Source: Sutterella sp. UBA4713
GTDB taxonomy: Bacteria; Pseudomonadota; Gammaproteobacteria; Burkholderiales; Burkholderiaceae_F
Direction: 5' to 3'
NCBI GenBank assembly: GCA_002404465.1
Contig: DHJT01000088.1
Span: 12,734-19,501, forward strand
DNA: 6,768 nucleotides
The notes below the pieces were generated by a model, which was not told the DNA's origin, ran no database searches, and saw only the letters and a program-made list of their open reading frames with translations. Positions 5,883 to 6,768 of this stretch are shown piece after piece; position 1 is the stretch's first letter; each line of letters starts with the position of its first letter. Made by a program: the position numbers and the translations under genes.

Positions 5883-6768
5883 TCAATGATCGGATTTAAT
5901 TCCGGCACCGCACAAGGTAATCAGAACATCGCTTTGCGGTCCGTACAGACGTTGGTACTCTTCCCATGCGGCAAAATTACCGGACGTCGTGTGTTCGATA
6001 TAAAAGCCTTTTTTCGCCAACTTGTCTCGCCAATACAGGAGACGGTTTTCAGGAGCGTGAACGAAACGAACATCATACTTTTTCGCCAATGCCAGCAACT
6101 CGCGAGCACGTAAGGGTTTGCCGATTGCAATCCCTTCGGCAATCGTCGGCTTAACGGGGCCGTCGGTAATATCGTCGGCCCCTGCATGTGCCGCCCGATA
6201 AAGCGGATCGCAGTACTCGCTTTGCAAAGCGATAATTTGTGGGAATTTTTCAATTAGGCCGCCGGCCTTTAAGTGCTCCAGAGCCTTAATCACGCCGAGA
6301 TAAAGTGTTCCGTTTCCTACCGGAACGATGATGTGCTTGGGAATACGTCCGAGCTGTTCATAGACCTCATAAATGTAAGTCTTCGTCCCCTCATAAAAAT
6401 AGGGATTGACAACGTGATTGGCGTAATAGATACCTTCTTCGCGCACGCGAGTCCGACACACGTCGGCACAGTGATCACGCGTTCCAGGAACAATGTGAGC
6501 AACAGCACCGGCCGCTTCAATCATGGCAATTTTTTTAGGGCTCGTCCCCTCAGGTACGTAAATTTCGCAATCGATGCCGGCACGAGCGCAGTAGGCCGCA
6601 ACGGCATGTCCGGCGTTGCCGCTCGAATCTTGCACACACCGTGTAACTCCGATGGCCTTCATGTGGGAAACAAGCGTTGCAGCACCGCGATCCTTGAAGG
6701 AAAGCGTCGGCATCATGTAATCGACTTTTAGGAAAACGCCCGGATCTGTCTCGACGACAGGCGTCATT
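5883..6768 (-). CDS. Threonine-synthase-like PLP enzyme, 5' end cut by window edge
   Basis: This is a fold-type II (tryptophan synthase beta-like) pyridoxal-phosphate enzyme. Visible residues are numbered from the Met codon at 6767-6765. PTLSFKDRG at 20-28 contains the PLP-binding Lys25, DSSGNAGHA at 47-55 is the Asn-containing cofactor loop, GNGTLYLG at 151-158 is the glycine-rich phosphate loop, and GAGIKS at 287-292 near the C-terminus supplies the serine that usually contacts the pyridine nitrogen. These fit threonine synthase, which converts O-phosphohomoserine to threonine, but related lyases and dehydratases share them. The Met at 6767 is probably not the start: MTPVVE looks like the end of the family's GEGMTPL substrate motif, so some 40-70 residues lie beyond the window. 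The 3' end is intact and followed by a terminator. The exact substrate stays open, hence no gene symbol. Confidence 0.85.
   Translation of the reverse strand, partial: MTPVVETDPGVFLKVDYMMPTLSFKDRGAATLVSHMKAIGVTRCVQDSSGNAGHAVAAYCARAGIDCEIYVPEGTSPKKIAMIEAAGAVAHIVPGTRDHCADVCRTRVREEGIYYANHVVNPYFYEGTKTYIYEVYEQLGRIPKHIIVPVGNGTLYLGVIKALEHLKAGGLIEKFPQIIALQSEYCDPLYRAAHAGADDITDGPVKPTIAEGIAIGKPLRARELLALAKKYDVRFVHAPENRLLYWRDKLAKKGFYIEHTTSGNFAAWEEYQRLYGPQSDVLITLCGAGIKSDH

Noticed and set aside
6273..6731. 152-codon plus-strand ORF opposite the PLP gene
   Set aside because: It is antisense to the well-supported threonine-synthase-like frame and shows no domain or ribosome site.

Overview
The window comes from a bacterial chromosome of roughly balanced base composition. 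The PanC remnant resembles Firmicutes PanC more than proteobacterial PanC, for example FGQKDAQQ followed by CPIVREPDGLA. Together with the CCA-encoding tRNA-Ser and strong purine-rich ribosome binding sites, this suggests a gut-type anaerobe, perhaps one of the Negativicutes. That placement is an inference from remembered protein resemblance, not from a search.

Layout. Positions 1-706 hold the 3' part of panC (pantothenate synthetase), which enters from the left edge. A 38-residue single-helix membrane peptide (742-858) and a tRNA-Ser(UGA) gene (883-972) follow. Directly after the tRNA CCA end, within about 10-30 bases, comes the C-terminal third of a multi-pass transporter (980-1453) with no N-terminal part, so it is probably a remnant. 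Two tandem hairpins (1472-1532) separate it from a two-gene unit: a 412-residue protein of unrecognised family (1553-2790) and a cytoplasmic type II-like L-asparaginase (2829-3821). The first gene is split between two frames at an A7 run. A -1 shift there joins the halves exactly, so it is either a programmed frameshift or a broken gene. A strong intrinsic terminator (3845-3888) ends this unit.

The right half lies on the minus strand. A short-form CstA/BtsT-family peptide or pyruvate transporter (3954-5630) converges on the asparaginase and has its own terminator (3894-3924). It is preceded by about 170 bases of AT-rich leader with small palindromes. Further right is the 3' part of a threonine-synthase-like PLP enzyme (5883 to the edge) with a GC-rich terminator (5826-5852).

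Taken together the region deals with uptake and breakdown of amino acids and peptides: asparagine hydrolysis, a CstA-type permease and a fold-type II PLP enzyme. Coenzyme A precursor synthesis (panC) lies at its left edge. The transporter remnant may once have belonged to the same operon as the asparaginase. The most interesting signal is the A7 frame junction inside the unrecognised gene. It has a Shine-Dalgarno-like AGGGGG just upstream, an arrangement similar to the dnaX frameshift site.
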